Positions 37,506-50,049 of a DNA stretch of 64,000 nucleotides are shown here, piece after piece (position 1 is the first letter of the stretch; each line of letters begins with the position of its first letter). The translations under genes and the position numbers were made by a program. The stretch is taken from the NCBI RefSeq assembly GCF_910592395.1, contig NC_088314.1, positions 20,044,070 through 20,108,069 on the forward strand, given 5' to 3'. The notes under the pieces were generated by a model. The model had not been told where the DNA came from. It did no database searches and was given only the letters and a program-made list of their open reading frames with translations. The DNA is from Lineus longissimus (lineage: Eukaryota; Nemertea; Pilidiophora; Heteronemertea; Lineidae).

Positions 37506-38234
37506 GTAAGTAATGCACTAAGTTGGGCCAATTGGGTCCAAGTGACATCATTTCGTCAGGAGTTCAACAACTATACCAAGAGGAATAATAATAATCCCTA
37601 TGTGATGCACTCCAACACGAGCTAAAGTACATGCTCTCCCCTTAATTGCTGTAAGTACTTACTGAACTTTTATCGCACACTATAACCCAGAAATATGACA
37701 AAATAATTGAAAAGTCTTTTAGTGTGCATTTTCGTTCAAGTTGTACTTTGTAAAGTAATTCGTAAAATAAGTCAAGATTTTTTCTGTTGTAGTTAGTCAC
37801 GTGATCAGCAACCTTTGCATATGGTCAGAATATTATTAGACGTAGTTGATTCCATGAATGGTCGACAATGAAACGTATGCATATTGTTGTGGAAATGTGT
37901 GGAAATGTCCCCCCCCCCCCGGGTTCCTTCAGTGAAGCCTAACATCATTTCAAGGTTGCCAAACATGTCCATATGGTCATTCATGCAGTCTTTCAATTGA
38001 AAAGCTCTGATTTCAAGGTCTGTATTTGTGGATGTCAAGTGGTGTTCAAGTACACTTTGGCCAGGGGCAGACTCATTTATGATTGGTACTTCTGATGGCT
38101 AGTTTTCCTGGTGCTCAGATGACCAGGATTGTGATTAAAGATGATCCACTTCAACTTGAGATTGCGGTCAGTCGCCTGCCGCTAGTGAAGCAGTGACCTT
38201 GGCCTGTTGATGTTCTTTCTGACCCAGACTCACC

Positions 38235-38470
38235 TGTCCTTGGGTTCAACCAGAATCCAGTCCACTTCAGTCTATGTATTGATGATGGTGGCTGTGCTTA
38301 TCTAACCGGCCAGTATCCAGCTGCAAGCTTCCTGACCTTGGTTTAATGATGTTTATCTTGATCAACAGTTGCTAGTCCTTGCAACTCAAGTAACAAGATG
38401 GAGTCCTTCAGTTTAACCAGAAGCCAGTATTAATGATGATCACGGTGCTTATCTAACGGCCAGTGTAGTC
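38235..38470. repeat. Diverged tandem duplication, about 165 bp apart
   Basis: GGTTCAACCAGAATCCAGT, TATTGATGATG and GTGCTTATCTAACCGGCCAGT in the first copy match AGTTTAACCAGAAGCCAGT, TTAATGATGAT and GTGCTTATCTAACGGCCAGT in the second. The second copy has lost about 20 bp. Confidence 0.6.
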
Positions 38471-41333
38471 TCTCGTGGCATTTGGTTATCAATTTGTAAG
38501 CATTTGAATATGAGATTGGATGAATTCTCAGTTTAGTTAGTCGGAATAGCACTATCCTCTTGAGGAAAAGTACAAAGCGGTCGGTCAATTATCATCATTT
38601 GTTCCACTCGTCCAAAAATCTCACATGCTTGGAGCAAATTGAGAGGATGGGGACCTGTCCCAAAGTTTTGATATAAACGGCCCATCCTAATTTCAGACAG
38701 GCAATTTTGGCAGGTCCTTAAGCAATTTTCTGGCCCTCCCAAATTTTCCTCAGTCCCGCTAAAGTAAGTGTATCTTTCCCGAAAATCCCGGCAGTTTTTT
38801 TGGCCATCATAGCGTCCCAAAAAAGTCTACCCCCTCCCCTCCTTTGAGGAAGTATGGTCAGCAATGTGCCCTGGGATCACAGTATCCTTAGAAAGTTCTA
38901 TCCATATCTTTCATCCGACCAACAGACTGCAATGTTTCTTCCACCCTTGTTGGCAGATTTGTACTAGTGACATTTAGCCAGCAAAGATTGGTAACATCAG
39001 TGACCTTTGGCCTTTGGCATTAGCCTTGTGAACCGACAACCTTCCGAATCTTCTTTCTATCTGAAGAAGCCCAATACGTCATAAAGCTTCTTTCATATCG
39101 CTGCTTACGTTGCTGCTTCATTGAGCAGCCATGACACCGAGCAAATGCCTGGAAGAATCCATTTCTTGCTCCACTAAAGAAGCAACGCTCGCACAGTTTA
39201 GCGTTTAATGACATCATTAGCAGTGAACCAATCTTTTTTATGCTGATTCAATTTCAATGCGTAATCAGGCTTAGTTGAAGTTAATATCAGAAAAATGGCA
39301 AACTAATTGTTGCAATTACTTAGAAGCTACGACAAAGCAGGCTTACATGTATTAAATCATTGTACTTAAAGCTTCATGTTTTTTTGCAATCGTGAATCGA
39401 GGATTTTGATTTGACATTGCACCCTGGGTACCAGGGTCCAATCCACCATGATTTGCCGTGAGATGAGACTGATTGGTTTTGCATCGTAGCGGCTCGGTAT
39501 TAGTCTGGGATTGATGGCATCTCTACTCGAGAAGAGAGGCAAAATGGTTGTGTAGTTTGCCATTGATTTTCTGGTTCGGCGCTGATTGCTTTTGATGTGA
39601 TTTTGTTTGCACTTACGATTCCTCATTTTTTTTCCACTGATGGCCGTTGTGTTTCCACTTTCTCAGAGCCTATGCCTCTCAGATGTGTTCAATTGGTTAA
39701 TGTGACCAACATTTCTTCAATTATCTTTCCACCCCCACTTTAGGTATCAAGAAAAAAATTGACATCTTCTGCTCAACCTAGGTTTGAACAGGTTGATACA
39801 TTTCATCTCTCGTCACCTAATATCTCTGCATCAGTCAAGTAATGAATGTAAAATGTACATCAGAGTTATCCCTACTGAGCCTGGTACCAACTCTAACAGC
39901 TTGTCAGAAGCAGACGGTGATCCCATCGGAACGCTACATCGTTTCAACGTAACGGTAACCGATCGATTCGGCTCGGCAGGTTTACGGGGCATCCAGGGCT
40001 GGATCAATGCTAAATATAGCAGCGTGCCCTTATCATTATAGACAGTCACCCACCGCTGAGGATGTTAAGGTCAGGGATGAGATGAGATGCGAGCGTGGTA
40101 TTGATACAGAACCTTTTGTAATCCGACCCAGATCATAGGAGAAAGGCTAATTTGGCTCTTTGAAAGGGCATCATTTTTTGGCTGCTGATGTTACATATTG
40201 AACGGGTTGGTATCAGTGCATTTTCCAATTGCTTTCTTGGTCATTCTTGAAGCTAAAGGAAAGAAATTCCCTTGGTGGGTCCAGATCAATTTCGCCAGGA
40301 ACCAAATAAAGGAAGTCGATGCCTGAGACAGAACTATAGATCCTGAAATTTTTTGGGACACAATCTGAATCATTGTTTGCCTTGAGTATTTGATACCCTT
40401 GGCCTTATTGATGCATGATGACCTTGGCGGGGTGACTGACATATCATCGATGCAAGATCCCCTCTGTAAGATTAATCCTGTATTTATTGAGTTACGGTAT
40501 GGGATTAAAGATATTGATCTTAAACATTTTCAGTTAGAGTTGGGACCACTTCAAAGAAATGTTCTTGCATCCCCAGAGATCTATGGACATTCCATGTTGA
40601 ATTAATTTAACAAGTTCAAACATAATGTTTGTCTCTCATGCCCAGATATCTGTGGCATTACCATGTAGATATTAGTTTTAACATTTTCTATTTATTGCAC
40701 TGATAAAATCCTCTCCCCAAAATGGCTATCATATGTTAAGGAGTTACCTTTCAACTTTTGATTTTTCTTGTCTTTGTCTTTCTAGTTGTGATATATAGAC
40801 AGAGAAGATGATCGATCGCAAAGTCAGAAGATATGGCGAAAGCAAGCAAGAAGTATCAAAATGGACATGATGATATCTCAGGGATTACAACGGTCTTCTC
40901 ATAGTGTAAAATGTCTCTATTTGAGAGTGCATCGCGAAAATTACAAAAACACTGGCAAAATGTTTGTACTTTCTTGTTGTACATATTGTGAGCAAGTCTT
41001 TACCATCATTCTTGTATCTAGTAATGCCAGTACAATGATAATTGGCATATGTTGTGTTTCTGTATTTCTAAACAACATCTTTCTTTAAATCCAAACAAGC
41101 TGTCCCACAGAAGTTATTGTGGCTTTCAAATCTGCTGAGAACTTTCTCTTTCCTTTTTAATACTCGCTGGGCCGTCGGTAAAGAAAATCAGAACAGTTCT
41201 GGCACTCTTTAAAGAAACCATTTGTCAGGGACATGGGTGTATTATGATCACTTTCAATTTGACCAAACAAACCTAGCCTTTACTCCTACTGTGTATTTAG
41301 TTTATAATATAGGCCTACCTATATATGATATTC
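38471..41333. other. No confident gene
   Basis: Chance ORFs on both strands, for example overlapping opposite-strand frames at 39784-40049. A very strong acceptor tract at 40763-40785 is noted in the findings. Confidence 0.4.
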
Positions 41334-41550
41334 TTCATATGTGTGTGCCTTGCCCTAGTATTTGAGGTACAGACTCCTCTGGTCATATGCTGGTATAAAT
41401 GTGACCTGCTTATGTTGCTGTTATGAGATTAAAAAAGATCTTGGCTCTTTGAGGTTTAATCATACTCAATGTCTATTTTATGGTGTAGGTGTACCTTATT
41501 CATATGTGTGTGCCCTGCCCTAGTATTTGTGGTACAGACTGTCCTGGTAT
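41334..41550. repeat. Direct duplication about 166 bp apart
   Basis: TTCATATGTGTGTGCCTTGC, CCTAGTATTTGAGGTACAGACT and CTGG near 41334 recur near 41500 with a few substitutions (TTCATATGTGTGTGCCCTGC, CCTAGTATTTGTGGTACAGACT). About 50 bp each. Confidence 0.75.
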
Positions 41551-42746
41551 TTTCGAAGAATGTAAGTTGTTGCTTTTATAAGGGGCCATCTCAAGATACG
41601 GTGAGGCCAAAAAGTGTTTTCATATTTTCATCACGTTAACATATCTGGTTATACAGCAGTATTGTGTATTCTATAACTTGTGATACAAGTAAATACAATG
41701 CACACCAACAGTAATGGGCCTCTAGGTGCATTCGTCCAACAACTTTCCTCAAAAGAGCATTCTCAGTATTTAGGTGCTCGAGCAGGGAAATGAACTTCAC
41801 AATTGATTAATGTCAGGACATCTGCACAGAGTCTCAAAATCAGATCATATGTCACTCGTAACTACTAGGGGGTTGATGCACTTTTTGAGGGTATTGACTG
41901 ATTTCTTCCTCTAAGCAAACTATCTGCACTCTATTACGATGTCTAATCTGTTGTAAAGTACTGTCACTATGTACTGATATGAATTTCAGATACGCAGGGC
42001 TTTCAATTCCACCATTTTGGGTGGACTCCGCTTTCCCTCATTTTTGGTTATATGACTCTAATTTCATGGAATTCATCACATTTGTACCAAGATTTCTTTA
42101 TACAGAGTATGTACGTAGTATGTACGTTTTCAATGGGCTGCTAAGCGGTCTATATGGGTACTTGATAATCCTGGACCCAGTTGTTCAAAATTGTGGTACT
42201 TCAGAACATGAGGTTGTTACATGTGCATTGATATATGGAAAGAACATGAGCTAACATGCCTTCTAACAAACTGCCCCTGATAGTCGCTCAGTTCGTGAAG
42301 GATAGAAGAATTTGATATTAGAAGTAGTTCCGTCTGAAAGCCATGTTCGTCTGCACTTATCCAGGAACCAGGCAAGTGAGCTGTTTGAGGAAATACTAGG
42401 GCACGGTTTGTTTGGCAACATGTGTGCACTTTGCGACCCCTTCATGCAGGTGCATATATTACTAAAACTAGGTGCTCAATGTACTTTTGATTCCAATTAA
42501 ACTGAAAAAGCTATATTTTGATTGATTTTTGCAACACATTTTTGCTGTACGACAGTATTGGCTTGGACCAAATACTCATAATGAGTTTTTGCTTGTACTA
42601 AAAAGTTAACTGATATTACCCACAAGTTAAAATATGACTGCCATCATGAGATGAATGCAATGGCATGAGGAGGTATAAGAAGTGATAAGTAGTATCTAGT
42701 AAGCGTGTCCAGTTGGTTTTCCAGTGGAATGATATGCAATAATTGC

Positions 42747-42818
42747 GTCCCCATGGTGTAATGGTTAACACACTGTCACTTTGTGATAGAGATCTGGGTT
42801 CGAATCCCTGTGGAGACT
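42747..42818 (+). tRNA. tRNA-like sequence: pseudogene or SINE head
   Basis: It folds as a 72-nt cloverleaf: acceptor GTCCCCA/TGGAGAC (one mismatch), D-arm GTGT/ACAC around AATGGTTA, anticodon stem CTGTC/GATAG, T-arm CTGGG-TTCGAAT-CCCTG (one mismatch). The D-arm (TGGTGTAATGGTTA) is like tRNA-Gln. The anticodon loop ACTTTGT would place TTT (Lys) at 34-36 but has C in place of the near-universal U33. With no TTTT terminator directly after, I read it as a tRNA pseudogene or the head of a tRNA-derived SINE, not a working tRNA. Typed tRNA for lack of a better class. Confidence 0.5.
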
Positions 42819-43235
42819 ATTGTATTGAAATCTGCATTGAATCTACTGGATGTAAAGCTGCAACCAAAAACACTTGTCACCTATTTAAGCCGTACGTTGT
42901 TCGTTGTTCGTATTAACAAGTGGCTCAGGACCATACACATGATGAAGTTATGCTGAAACTGCCACAGAATAGTAATGTTGAAGAGATGAAGTGACTTGTT
43001 GTTTCGATGTCTTGCTGCGTTCCCCAGTTCTTCCTCGACATCGGTGTCTGCAGGCAAGAATTTCTGTCGTACACGTCATGTACATACATTCTTTGAATAT
43101 GGTATTATTGGTAAAATTCTTTCCAAACTTCTCCACCTACCAAAGACAAAGAAACAGGTAATTCGGTATCTTTGATATTGACAGAGTTACATGCTTCTTT
43201 ATTTGATATCAGCAGGGATACGATATCACAAGACC

Positions 43236-43290
43236 AGCTGGGATAGCTCATTGGTTGTAGGCGACTCTTGGGTTACATTCTGACGCAGGG
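43236..43290 (+). repeat. tRNA-like SINE remnant
   Basis: GGGATAGCTCATTGGTTGTAG matches a pol III A box (TAGCTCATTGG). A degraded B box (GGGTTACATTC) follows at about 35 bp. Confidence 0.35.
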
Positions 43291-44010
43291 TAATTTGAAA
43301 CAGATCAATGTCTATCTAACAAGAGCAAAAAGATGTGTACATCAACTTCTGTAGTTATTCGTGTAGTTTTTATTCAAGCGAGATTGAAATGTACCTGATA
43401 TATTTGAAATAAATCTGCAATGCAGGTAATCCGAAAATTCTCTAGTTTCATGGATCTAAGACCTCATTAATTACTACAAAATCGACTTGTTGAAACGAAT
43501 CAAGAATGTCATCCGGTCTGTGTCATTGTTAGTTGGTAAATGCCATGAGTACTTTTATACATAGATCAATGTACCTGATCCTAACAGGTAAGGTTGAAAC
43601 GAAGCAAAGACATCATTAAAAATGAAAACCAACTCTATTCTTGTCTGGTGTCCTTCCACGATCAGGGATTGCATTCCCAAAGTTATTACCTATTCATTGC
43701 TGACATTTCCGCCATGTCTCAGCGGCGAACAATTATTAGGATGAGGATGGAAAGAATGAACAGCAAATGAGATGTTTTTCGTCAACCTCAGCAGCAGGGT
43801 GGATGTCTCTATGACTTCCGAGGAGATGACAGTCGTCAACAAGGTAATTAAAAATTGGTCGAGAAGAATCCAAGCGTGTTGTTTTTCCTTTCTGCTTGTT
43901 GACTGTAGTGTGTAGCTTATGGCGGCATTTCCATGGGTTTGGTCCAGATTATCCGTATTTGCATCCAATGAAACTGAATGGATTTATTTTGACTCAAATT
44001 AACACTACAG

Positions 44011-44256
44011 TATTCCTCCTTTTACAATAAAAAGCACCTTCTTGCTTGGCCACTTGACATTCATCCCCAAAGGCAACACATTCTGCCAAAGACCTTCCAC
44101 AACTATGATGACCTCAAATCCCATGTAAGCAGTTGGAAAAAAGATCTTCGATGGGCAGATTGTAGCTTGTTCAAGCTATCACCCGTCGATCAACCATTGT
44201 CATTGTCAGAGCTTGACCAGCACAGGGATCAAGCCGAAATGATGCAGGCTGATTGA
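44011..44256 (+). pseudogene. Possible decayed coding fragment, unrecognised
   Basis: An 81-codon frame without Met follows AACACTACAG and runs to TGA. It contains LLAWPLDIHPQRQHILPKTF, YDDLKSHVSSWKKDLRWADC and ELDQHRDQAEMMQAD. Protein-like stretches continue in other frames to about 44540 (for example IDLDDGRSVVVKITLQ) but are broken by stops and frame changes. This pattern suggests an old retrocopy or transposon-derived coding region. I do not recognise the family. Confidence 0.2.
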
Positions 44257-45049
44257 CCTTGGGCAAAATATGATGAACTTCTACCCGTCCATTGAGGATC
44301 CTTACATGATTGGTGAGGCTGTTAACACACATCTGCCTCATGGGAACTGAGGCAATTTAAAGAAGTCAGAACAACTTTTTTGTAAATCTCATCTTGGCAT
44401 TCAGAATGTGAGGGTATTAAGGGATTTGAAAGGTCAGATTGCATGCCTGGGGAAAAAAGACATTCAATTGATCTCGATGATGGCCGTTCTGTTGTTGTGA
44501 AGATTACTCTACAACATGTACAAGGTCAACCAGCCATGGCCTCATCGAATTGACAGAACAGAATATGAAGAGACATAATAGAATAAGGCCTCAAATAGTT
44601 GCAAAGTTGGGTTGACTTGAGTTGAGTGGTTTTAGTCCTCTCAACACCACCAATTTGACAGCCAAGCTTCTGAAACGTCTCACTATTGGAGAAATTAAGA
44701 GGATTGACAACAAACACAAGATGACATAAGCACACCCACGTCATCCTGGTATAAGCAGTGGTTTTCAATGTACTCCGCCTCTCGATATTTCCTTTTTGTA
44801 ATGACGAAGGAGTGAAAAAATACCGAAGGATGACCCATGAGAGCAAAAAAGCTGTTTTCATTGTGGTGGGTAAGCGGAAGCTGGAACTCCCAGGTCCCTC
44901 TCAGACATGATTAGCTGCCATCCAGGGTTAGGCAAGGGTTTACTCTGAGGTTACGGCCTAATCAATCTCACCTTGATCCAAGGTCTTCATGATCCATCAA
45001 TGTCTGATTGCCCCGGATTACCAGGTTAGTTGTTGTTTATATACATGGT

Positions 45050-45140
45050 AGTATCGATGCTGAGAATGTCATCACTTATACCAGGATGACTTCATGTCTA
45101 TTGTATGTATTGAGGCTGAGAGTGCCATCATCACAGCAGG
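45050..45140. repeat. Diverged outlying copies of the 45.3-kb array unit
   Basis: AGGATGACTTCATGTC and GTATTGAGGCTGAGAGTG match the 52-bp unit at lower identity, with another partial unit just before. About 110 bp of other sequence, including a GGCCCTGCA/TGCAGGGCC inverted repeat, separates them from the main array. Confidence 0.6.
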
Positions 45141-45254
45141 CATCCTGAGGAAATCAGTGGTCATCATTGGCTTCCCTGGCCCTGCACGCAAACAATGGGG
45201 CCATGCAGGGCCGGTGAGGCAAACATCAACCCCTGATTGCCTCAGGATAGAGTA

Positions 45255-46045
45255 CAGGATGACCTCGTGTCACTTGTAGTATTGAGGCTGAGAGAATCAC
45301 TTCCTACAGGATGACCTCGTGTCACTTGTGGTATTGAGGCTGAGAGAGTCACTTCCTACAGGATGACCTCGTGTCACTTGTGGTATTGAGGCTGAGAGAA
45401 TCACTTCCTACAGGATGACCTCGTGTCACTTGTAGTATTGAGGCTGAGAGAGTCACTTCCTACAGGATGACCTCGTGTCACTTGCAGTATTGAGGCTGAG
45501 AGAGTCACTTCCTACAGGATGATCTTGTGTCACTTGTGGTATTGAGGCTAAGAGAGTCACTTCCTACAGGATGACCTCGTGTCACTTGTAGTATTGAGGC
45601 TGAGAGAGTCACTTCCTACAGGATGACCTCGTGTCACTTGTGGTATTGAGGCTAAGAGAGTCACTTCCTACAGGATGACCTCGTGTCACTTGTAGTATTG
45701 AGGCTGAGAGAGTCACTTCCTACAGGATGACCTCGTGTCACTTGTGGTATTGAGGCTAAGAGAGTCACTTCCTACAGGATGACCTCGTGTCACTTGTAGT
45801 ATTGAGGCTAAGAGAGTCACTTCCTACAGGATGACCTCGTGTCACTTGTGGTATTGAGGCTGAGAGAGTCACTTCCTACAGGATTACCTCGTGTCACTTG
45901 TAGTATCGAGGCTCAGAGAGTCACTTCCTACAGGGTGATCTTGTGTCACTTCAGTTGTTGATTGCAGTATTGAGGATGAGAATTTTATCACTTGGGACAG
46001 GATGACCTCATGTCACCTTATTTGTTGATTGTAGTATTGAGGATG
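45255..46045. repeat. 52-bp minisatellite, 13 near-identical copies plus diverged tail
   Basis: Units begin every 52 bp from 45255 to 45879 with CAGGATGACCTCGTGTCACT and end AGTCACTTCCTA. From 45931 the units become longer and diverged (insertion containing TTGTTGATTG). Variants TAGTATTGAGGCTGAG and TGGTATTGAGGCTAAG alternate over copies 7-10, giving a 104-bp higher-order unit. Fully regular spacing argues for recent unequal exchange or slippage. There are no spacers, so it is not a CRISPR. Confidence 0.96.
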
Positions 46046-47930
46046 AGAGGCAGGTGCATGCATTGCATTTCTTCTTGGTTGTTGCTGTATACATTTACAT
46101 AGCAGTATTACGCTTTGAGAATCAAAATGTCTATCACAATGCCTTGCTTTGTTTTTCTTGTGGGCTATGTTGAGTCTTTTATCCCTTCTCAGCCAGACAA
46201 GCCATGTCAACTGTGATTAACCGACACAGTCATGCACCATTCTTTGGGTGAAAAGAGCTTCTGAAGGTTCCAGTAGGGCTCCAGAATGACAACTTGAAGC
46301 AATCCTCTTGAAAACAATGGGTAATCAATTAGAAAGTATTACCTTTCTTTAAACCCTTAGCAGCAGTTTCCTGTTTTTGTGGGGGTTAGAGACGAGGCAA
46401 GTCTCCTGGAGTATCTCATCAGGCCGCCAAGGAGGCCACAGCAAGACCCCCAGTAGGACTACAGGATGAAGGTGGCCACCGCAGACAGACAGATTGACGT
46501 TATAACATCAAAAACAATGGTAATAACAGCAGTGTATGGTAATAAAAGAGACTCGTGACTCGCCCTTGTTTAAATCCGTGACCAGCTGTGGGTCTCCTGG
46601 AGAGGCAAGAGTGTTGGTAGTGTGTTTTTGACAGCTCAACATCAGTTTCATGTGGAGAATCAAGGGTTCTAGATGCTATTGGGACAGTGCTGCCTCAATG
46701 GGGTGGCTAATTAGGCCACCCCAGGGTTGTGAAGGACAAAGCCACAAACCTCATTGAAGGATCATGCAAGGTCTTCCTTCATTCATGATACGGCACTAAC
46801 TTTATTCACAGCAGGAAAGAACTTATCTAATCAGTCTCCTTTGTCAAGAATGTTCAGAACAGCAAGTGTAGAGACAAAAGGATTACGATGTGCAAAAAGG
46901 TGGTGGTCACAACTCGGGGACAATAATATCATTGCTCACTGCAACTAAGATGAGGACACAATGGTGTTATATCCCCCCCCCCCGGGGTGTACCCCCTGTC
47001 GTTTGTGACTGGTCTTATCTGTGACAGTCATGGCCGTGGGGGTTCCTTTGCCTCGAGTCCAAGACGGGAAGACCACGTTAACACCTTAGTAAAGGAAATG
47101 ATGTTGTTGATAATACTCTATCAGTAAACGAGAGCAGTCATCCATGCAGGGGAGATTCTGTTAGTTTACTTGTCAACAATGGTCAAGACTATCCCCGGCT
47201 ACATGAATTGGATTCAGCACACCCTGAGGCAGACCAAAGTCAGAGAGCTGCGATGACATATTTTCGTAGATACGTGCTGGTCCTCTTATGGTTGTGACAG
47301 CGTTCATGGTTGTTGCTAGCTGTCTGCGTGGGCCTCTATCAGATAGTCAAAGCTTAGAGTAACCAGACTAAGTCTAGTCTAGTTACCCCAAGATCAAAGA
47401 TATGAAGAAATGAAATGGGAATGATGATTACAGGTTGGCAGTGAAATGATATCCAACAATGATATCAACGTTTGGGTATTTGCGTCTCAAGCCGGCTCGC
47501 AATATAAGACATCAAAGGACGCGAATTTTGACAGGTGAAGTTTCAGCGGAAATCGATGAAAAGAGGACAATTCATGGTTTAACATCCATGCACGTGCGGG
47601 AGATTATGATACCCTGTGGTTGACACAGGGATGACATGGAAGAACGAGTACATTATGTATACTAATTATAAATACTTATCAATTAGGCAAATATGCTGTG
47701 GTGATGGGGGCGTTAATTGGGCAATTTTTATATTTAGATTAAAAGGACAATACAGACGTTAGAGATTATTAAGGTATTCAGGTTTACAACATCTGTTGTG
47801 TGTCCTTTCGCCCATGTGTGTTGTTCTAAGCTTAGCCGCAGTGAGAAAATTAAGGCATTGTTATGATATAATATAGATATGCATCCACAGCGCGGAGTGC
47901 AAGGGTGTAACGCCTAAACTGGTTGTTTCA
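46046..47930. other. No gene recognised; transition to CpG-rich DNA
   Basis: Short duplications (CCAGTAGGGCTCCAGAATGA at about 46268 and CCAGTAGGACTACAGGATGA at about 46450) and a C run at about 46972. CpG density rises visibly after about 47.2 kb. Confidence 0.4.
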
Positions 47931-48880
47931 AATATGTCAACATTCCGATCCAATTTAAAAGTTATCCAACCACTCGTATGTAACCTTCACCAGTGTTACC
48001 AATTCTTCAAGGGGTCTTTTCAAGCGAACACTCGAGAGAGAGACCTGATATGCGCATCAAGATTCGAGAAGGTCAGGGCTTGGTGGGCGTCTTTGACGCA
48101 CAACATGCCTCGTCATCGGTGGTGAACTCTCAAATAACCGTACGATGGAGATGGAGATAACGTCTTCTTTTTCTGCGTTTAACCTGCCTAAACAACAGTC
48201 CTATGACGGAGATGAAGTGGCTTGTCGGTGTCATCGGGCCAAAATAATGTCGTAAATCCTGGTGCAGGACAACGAAAAACGTTACATGGGCACTCGGTGA
48301 ATGGTTCTAACCTTGAAGTGATCAAGTGTGGGCGACAACCTAGCTGTTAGTCGTGAGTTGGTCCTCTTTGGTCATCCTGGACTTCAGTTGACCGAGCTTA
48401 TGAAACGTGTGCGGTGGGAGCATACGACTCTGGTATTCAGTTTGTCTTCTGCAAGCTATATGATGTACTATGTCCATTTGAAGCGACCCCCCCCCCCCCA
48501 AAGCAAGCTATTATGAAGATTTTGGAGTCTTGTTGAAAATCCTCCTGCATCCCAGCTCTAGCATACTCGTAGCATGTTTGGATTATCATATAAACTTCTT
48601 TTCGTCACAAAATGTCATGATGTCAAACCTGCGTCGACGCTTGTGATAAAAACCCGGGATCAAAACGCGCAACGCCGATATTACGATATTTTGAGATGCG
48701 AGATGAATCCAGCTTCTGATAGAAAAATACGAAAAATTATGAGGCTGGGATTGTGCTGGGAATCTGGATAATGTGGCATCATATAACAATGGAAGCTAGG
48801 ATGAACATGCGCTGGGTGATAAAATGGTGTAATATTGAACAGGCAGAATCCTGTGACTGTGTTTTCTTGTTTTTGTTCAG

Positions 48881-49052
48881 GCTCGCCGATGGCACTGGCA
48901 GGCCTTTGAATCATTTCGAAAACATATCCGACACACAACAAAGATTTGATTTTAAATTGAGTGTTATTTTCGAACGATACAAAGACCTCATGTGGGAGGA
49001 TATTGGGGGAAAGCGTTTATCTGAACTAAATTCACGTGCCCGTTGTGCGTGA
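48881..49052 (+). CDS. Candidate 3'-terminal coding exon (unrecognised protein)
   Basis: A long pyrimidine tract ending TTTTTGTTCAG (AG at 48879-48880) is followed by one base and then 56 codons to TGA. The peptide starts LADGTGRPLNHF, contains DFKLSVIFERYKDLMWEDIG and ends NSRARCA. Composition is protein-like (charged/hydrophobic alternation, few low-complexity runs). AATAAA follows 24 nt after the stop (49076-49081). Acceptor, open frame, stop and poly(A) signal in this order are what a last exon looks like. I could not identify upstream exons: open stretches at 48328-48516 and 48574-48771 are suggestive but lack clear donors. The region is CpG-rich, where stops are rarer by chance. Confidence 0.35.
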
Positions 49053-49075
49053 TGATGATATGTTGCCATGTATGG

Positions 49076-49081
49076 AATAAA
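49076..49081 (+). promoter_or_regulatory. AATAAA poly(A) signal candidate
   Basis: AATAAA lies 24 nt after the stop codon of the candidate last exon at 48881-49052. On its own the hexamer is common in AT-rich DNA; its value comes from the position. Confidence 0.3.
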
Positions 49082-50049
49082 CTCATGGTCGCCATTAGTT
49101 ACTTTAAAGATACCTATAAGCCCCCGGTACCTGGTCATGGTATTTTTTAACGAAATCCCAAGAGGACTTACGAAATAACCATCCTTTGGTACATCGCGTT
49201 GTTAGGATGAAAACACGGAATGATATTAAAGAAATGCATGCAATATTGGCGCTGTTTGGTTGGGTTGATTTATACATATAAAGATCTCATGTTCTGACAG
49301 AATCAACAACTGTATTCAGCGGTCTTGTGCGGCCGACGCCGACAAGCGTCCATATATAATTGCCCCCCCCCCGTCCCCCGTCATGGGAGCTAAATATTCT
49401 TTTGTTCTGGGGACGCTACCGCAGGAGGTGGCATTGTTTTTTATGACGTCATCAATAACAGCTTCGTGGTGCGTCCGATGGCCTTTAACAATGAGGTTTT
49501 ATACGTGGTTATGTAAAATGTATCAAGACGCTTTGTCTAAGAAATTAGCTATAATTTACATCCTATTATCACAGCTTAGCAAGTCCGTGCTAATATTATG
49601 TGTTAGCAGGGAGTAATGGTGTAAGGTATCCAAGGCTTTCGATGTCATTAGCGAAATCGTTTAGCTTTTGCAGCACGTTCTAAAAAACATCTGTCATCAC
49701 TGACGTCTATTCATGAATTAACATTCCACGCCATGCATGAAAGTCAGCTAGGCTTTTATCTTAGAGCCAAGCCTTCCCTGTTTGGACAAGAGATGTCCTC
49801 GCACAATTTTGTTTAGTATAACTTATGACCAACTTTAGCAGACCGTAACTGTTGTAAAGTCAGGGGACTTTTTTGCACGTGAACACGTCGTGTTATTTTT
49901 TACGTGGTTCATCAAAATCAGAACGAACATAGCATCTTTTTTTCCTCATTAGGATGCTGATTAACTATCACCTGATATTATGTACGCCTATCTGTTAATT
50001 TGTCAACATCACATTGGCGTCGTCTTAGAAATGAATAGGCAGGTTTCGC

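Noticed and set aside
42747-42818. Functional tRNA-Lys(TTT)
   Set aside because: C33, mismatches in acceptor and T stems, and no nearby T-run terminator make a working tRNA unlikely.
45255-45960. Regular direct repeats as a CRISPR array
   Set aside because: Units abut without unique spacers, the repeat is 52 bp, and the host is an animal. It is a minisatellite.
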